Origin: Priapulus caudatus | Taxonomy: Eukaryota > Priapulida > Priapulimorpha > Priapulimorphida > Priapulidae | DNA: 62,000 bases | Direction: 5' to 3' | Assembly: GCF_000485595.1 (NCBI RefSeq) | Contig: NW_014577072.1 | Location: 157,233-219,232, forward strand | Shown here: piece by piece, positions 58,681 to 62,000 of the stretch | How positions within the stretch are numbered: the first letter of the stretch is position 1 | Layout of the letters: the number at the start of each line of letters is the position of its first letter | Notes under the pieces: model-generated | Database searches by the model: none | The model's input: the letters and a program-made list of their open reading frames with translations, nothing else | Told to the model about the DNA's origin: nothing | Made by a program: the position numbers and the translations under genes

Positions 58681-58995
58681 CAGAGATGCCAACCACTACG
58701 ATTTATCCGTATTTTATACGAATTTCTATTTCTTTTGCACCACTACGACCAGTTTGTATCAAACTACGAATTTCACTGTGATCGAAAAAAAACACAAAAA
58801 TGTATTATTATTATTTTTTGTCAATTTATTGTCATTTTTAACCCTCAGAATGCCGTAAATTGCATCTCAGAATCAAAAAATTTTCCGGGGGCATGCCGGA
58901 CTCCCCTAGCAAACTCGGGTCACTCCGTGACCCTCGAACTACTAATTTGATGGCCAGAAACTACAGATTGCTTCAAATACGTGTTGGCATCTCTG
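58681..58995. mobile_element. 315-bp MITE with CAGAGATGCCAAC ends
   Basis: CAGAGATGCCAAC at the left and GTTGGCATCTCTG at the right are exact inverted repeats. The interior has a GGGTCAC-tcc-GTGACCC hairpin and CATGCCGGACTCCCCTAG. The flanks AATCATGCTA and AATTTGCTA resemble an imperfect target duplication. hAT-like ends; no transposase. Confidence 0.8.
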
Positions 58996-61900
58996 AATTT
59001 GCTACTTAAAGTAATGAAAGTAATGATTTCACATGTTTTCTCCAACAGTTCTTATATTTTCTCGACCAAAATGTACAAAATGTATGCAGCAAGTCCAACG
59101 TGCATTAGAATACTCACACATCATTATTTTCACTAGCATGAGCACCAATCTGAATTTTAAAGTAGATTTGTTTACGTATTTCATCATCAGTAGCACGTGA
59201 TTTCCGTGAATCACGCGATGCCATCGAGCGATAACCTGTCTCTATACTATGTTACCAATGACGAAATAGGGTACCAGTCTATATCAATTTACCACACGTA
59301 AACAGGTGCACTTGTGGCAGCATTTTCATATTTTATTTTTCGCGAATCTTAGAAATTGAGGCGCAATCTTGCTGCTCATTTGCTGTTTTATAGCCTATAA
59401 CAACACAAACTCGTAGAAATTTCTAAGCTGGAATAATCAGTACTATGTCCACTTACAAGTGAGACCTAATTTGTCTACATGTATAAATATTTCAATTCAT
59501 TTGAGAGATAATTTTAAACACGGTTTGCTATCTCCGTTCAGAGCTCACAAACTGGTTTGTCACCGGAGTGACATCTTTAGCTAATATCATGAGGTCGAAA
59601 ATGTCAAAGTTTAGCTACTTCTGAATTTTATATAAGCCTATCAGCGTATACGTTTCTATATCGTATAGAAGCCGTCGGTATGCGGTGAGATATGCAGCGA
59701 GGTCGCGCATGGCTACATATAATTATTCGGTATGTGTGAGCCGGTTGTTTTAGAGATGAACGTTGTTTTCGTAGAATTTACAGTGCACGACCATGAGCGT
59801 GCTAATACTCAAGGCCATGGCCTTGGGCTCAAGGCCAGTGACACATGGATTCACGAGGTTTGCTGCTGGCTTGCCGGCCTCACCGGGTGGTCTAATGTGG
59901 GCATATTACCGGAGTAATTTGCCCAATGTAAATAGACAGCATTGTTTTTAGCGGGATACATAATTTAGGGCCTGTCATGTCAAAAATAATCATTAATGTC
60001 ATCCAAAATATTGGCCTGGAATATTTAAGTCGCATGCCTTCAATAATTTACCAGCCGCAGAAGCGCTGCGTATATCAGTTGCGGTGCCTGCACCCGAGTT
60101 CACTCGTTCAAATACACGCATACACGCACGCACGCACGCACATGCACGCACTCACTCACACACATCTCCCGCCTGTGTCGTGATGCGCGTTGTGATGGCC
60201 GCTTCCACACGCTGCCTCCGCGCGCAGCAAACGAACGTCAAGAGGTCTCGAGAACATTCTGGCGCCATGCTTGTGACTGTCTCGTCAAACTACGACTGGG
60301 ATCACCTAGAGAAACACTAGGGGTTTTGGCCTTGAGCGGTGTAGTGCGGCTTATGGTGGGCGGGGATGAACGGTTGGCGTTTATATTTGTTTACCGGAAA
60401 CGTTTCGTAAGTGATGTTTCGAGGCAACCTCTGCAGCTCGTATGAAGATCGTACTACCTGTTGCTGATGGTGGAAGGCACTATTGAGTAATGCCACGTAG
60501 GTCAGTCACATGATATCCGTAGCTGAGCTTGTATACCACTTTTAGCCCGTTAATCGTCTATGTCGTGCTTACCCCGTGTGCCGTTTAGCCGGTATTTCCC
60601 TATACTATAGAAACCTACCACAGTGCTTGCAGATGTTCGATTGAAGGCTCTAATCACCTACGAATCAGTGATAATATAAATTTCTATTTTGTAATCAAAA
60701 TCCCACCGCGAGCATAATGTCGATTTGATGCGAAAATACCTTAACCCATGTCCTAGCATCTGCTCTGCCTTTGTTCGCATTTCTTAGCCTCTCTCCGTCT
60801 CGTTTTGTCGCCGACCTGATGCGGCATATTTTCGCTATTGACACTGGTCATTGATTCCCGTGACACAGAGCGCGGCGTTTCCTTGCCTTTGTCTGCGGCA
60901 GTGCAAGTTTGAATCATTAGATTGATGTTCGTATTGTCGGCAAAGACGCGTGGATCGCGCGATGTTTCATTACGAAGCAGCTGGTTACACAAACTGCGTA
61001 AACGTTCATGAGATTGTAAACGTAGAAGGTGCTCACACCCGCGGTTATGCAGCGTATGTCTGCATGCGCGCGTGTGCTCGTGTGCGCGCACACACGCTAA
61101 CGTGGGCCTGTTGAGTGTCACAGGAGCGTAATCTGCGTTATCCTCGGCTTGCTTTTTCGCCTTGCGCTGATTGTTTTTGATTGTTTTCCCGGCTTGACTT
61201 GTGAAGAGGAGTTTTTTCTTAAGAGATATAAGAAGCCGTTCTTTTGTTGGAGGTTTTGATAACGTTGATACCTTTCATCTTATCTCTATTTGGCGGTTCT
61301 TTCCGGTACACGACCACGAGAATTTGCACACAGAGGAACTTGATTTAATTACGTAAAACCGCTTTGCCACATATACGCTTCACAAAGCTGTATGCGCTTA
61401 ACATATACTTGGGGTGTGTATTTGGCAGCTACGCGTTTTTTTTTGTATTCTATTCCTGCTATTTTGATTTCCCCTCTAAGGGCTCTACAGGGGCAAAATC
61501 GTTGCGAAGGTAAAACGGTGTGTTGCATGTTATGTGCACAAGGTAAACAGAGGGCAAATCTGCGAGCACGAAACCGTGTTTATTCCCGGTAATGATATCA
61601 GAGACATAAACGGATATTCTTTTCTGTCTTTGCTGTCTGTGCAAATGATATTGGCGAGTTTGTTTGAGGTAGCCGAGGTGTGTGTGCTTAGTGGCAGCAG
61701 AATCTGTCAAATTCGTCATCAGTACCTGAATAGGTGGCTTCTGTCAAAGAATGGCTAGCAAATACGGCTGGGCGCTTTGAGGAGACGAGCGAGCAAGTGA
61801 ATGGTGTTGTGCGCCAGACTAAAAATGTACTGTGTTCTATCTAGCTTTAATACACATCGTGTGCATTGGGGAAATGGCAATCGGCAAGAAAGACGAGGTA

Positions 61901-62000
61901 GATCGATAATAATGCCGTCTCAGATAACTAGGCCTTTCTTATTGAAAATGAATTTGAAATGTCGTCTGATGGCAGTTGTGTCTTCTCCGCATTTTCGCTC
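58996..62000. other. Gene-free stretch
   Basis: AT-rich to mixed; a (CGCA)n run at 60117-60140 and a 16-bp palindrome CAAGGCCATGGCCTTG near 59810. No exon recognised. Confidence 0.5.

Overview
The window is metazoan nuclear DNA, most likely from a marine invertebrate. Coding sequence is split into short exons with GT-AG introns, the background is AT-rich, microsatellites are long, and transposon debris is dense. One 10-N assembly gap lies at 15542-15551. The species cannot be named from the sequence.

Only two genes can be supported, and both were rebuilt exon by exon with matching splice phases. On the minus strand, 17430 down to 7481, is a five-exon gene for a secreted 333-residue protein: signal peptide, PAN/apple-like cysteine module, then about five tectonin (fish-egg-lectin/tachylectin type) beta-propeller repeats. 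On the plus strand, 19673 to 25471, is a seven-exon gene for kappa-class glutathione transferase (GSTK1), 234 residues, ending in the peroxisomal signal SKL. The genes are head to head, with about 2.2 kb between start codons.

Region by region. 0-0.4 kb holds an interstitial telomeric tract inside a 34-bp perfect inverted repeat. 1-3.3 kb holds long GA and GT arrays. 7.5-17.4 kb is the lectin gene; its 8.4-kb intron 2 holds a tandem array of ~545-bp units, split by a GC-rich, decayed Ty3/gypsy LTR retrotransposon whose 3' end is lost at the gap. 17.7-19.2 kb holds a CA array and a minisatellite with dyad symmetries. 19.7-25.5 kb is GSTK1, with a foldback element, a MITE and a tandem array rich in nuclear-receptor-like half-sites in its introns. 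From 25.5 to 62 kb I find no convincing exon; it is a gene desert or a very large intron or flank, with microsatellites, several inverted-repeat elements and a few high-complexity stretches that may be regulatory.

The most unusual signal is a set of four tiny hairpin elements (18561, 39734, 52242 and 56454) sharing CARGAG...CTCYTG ends. One is flanked by an exact 7-bp target duplication and another by a near-exact one, so they look like a family of very small mobile palindromes.
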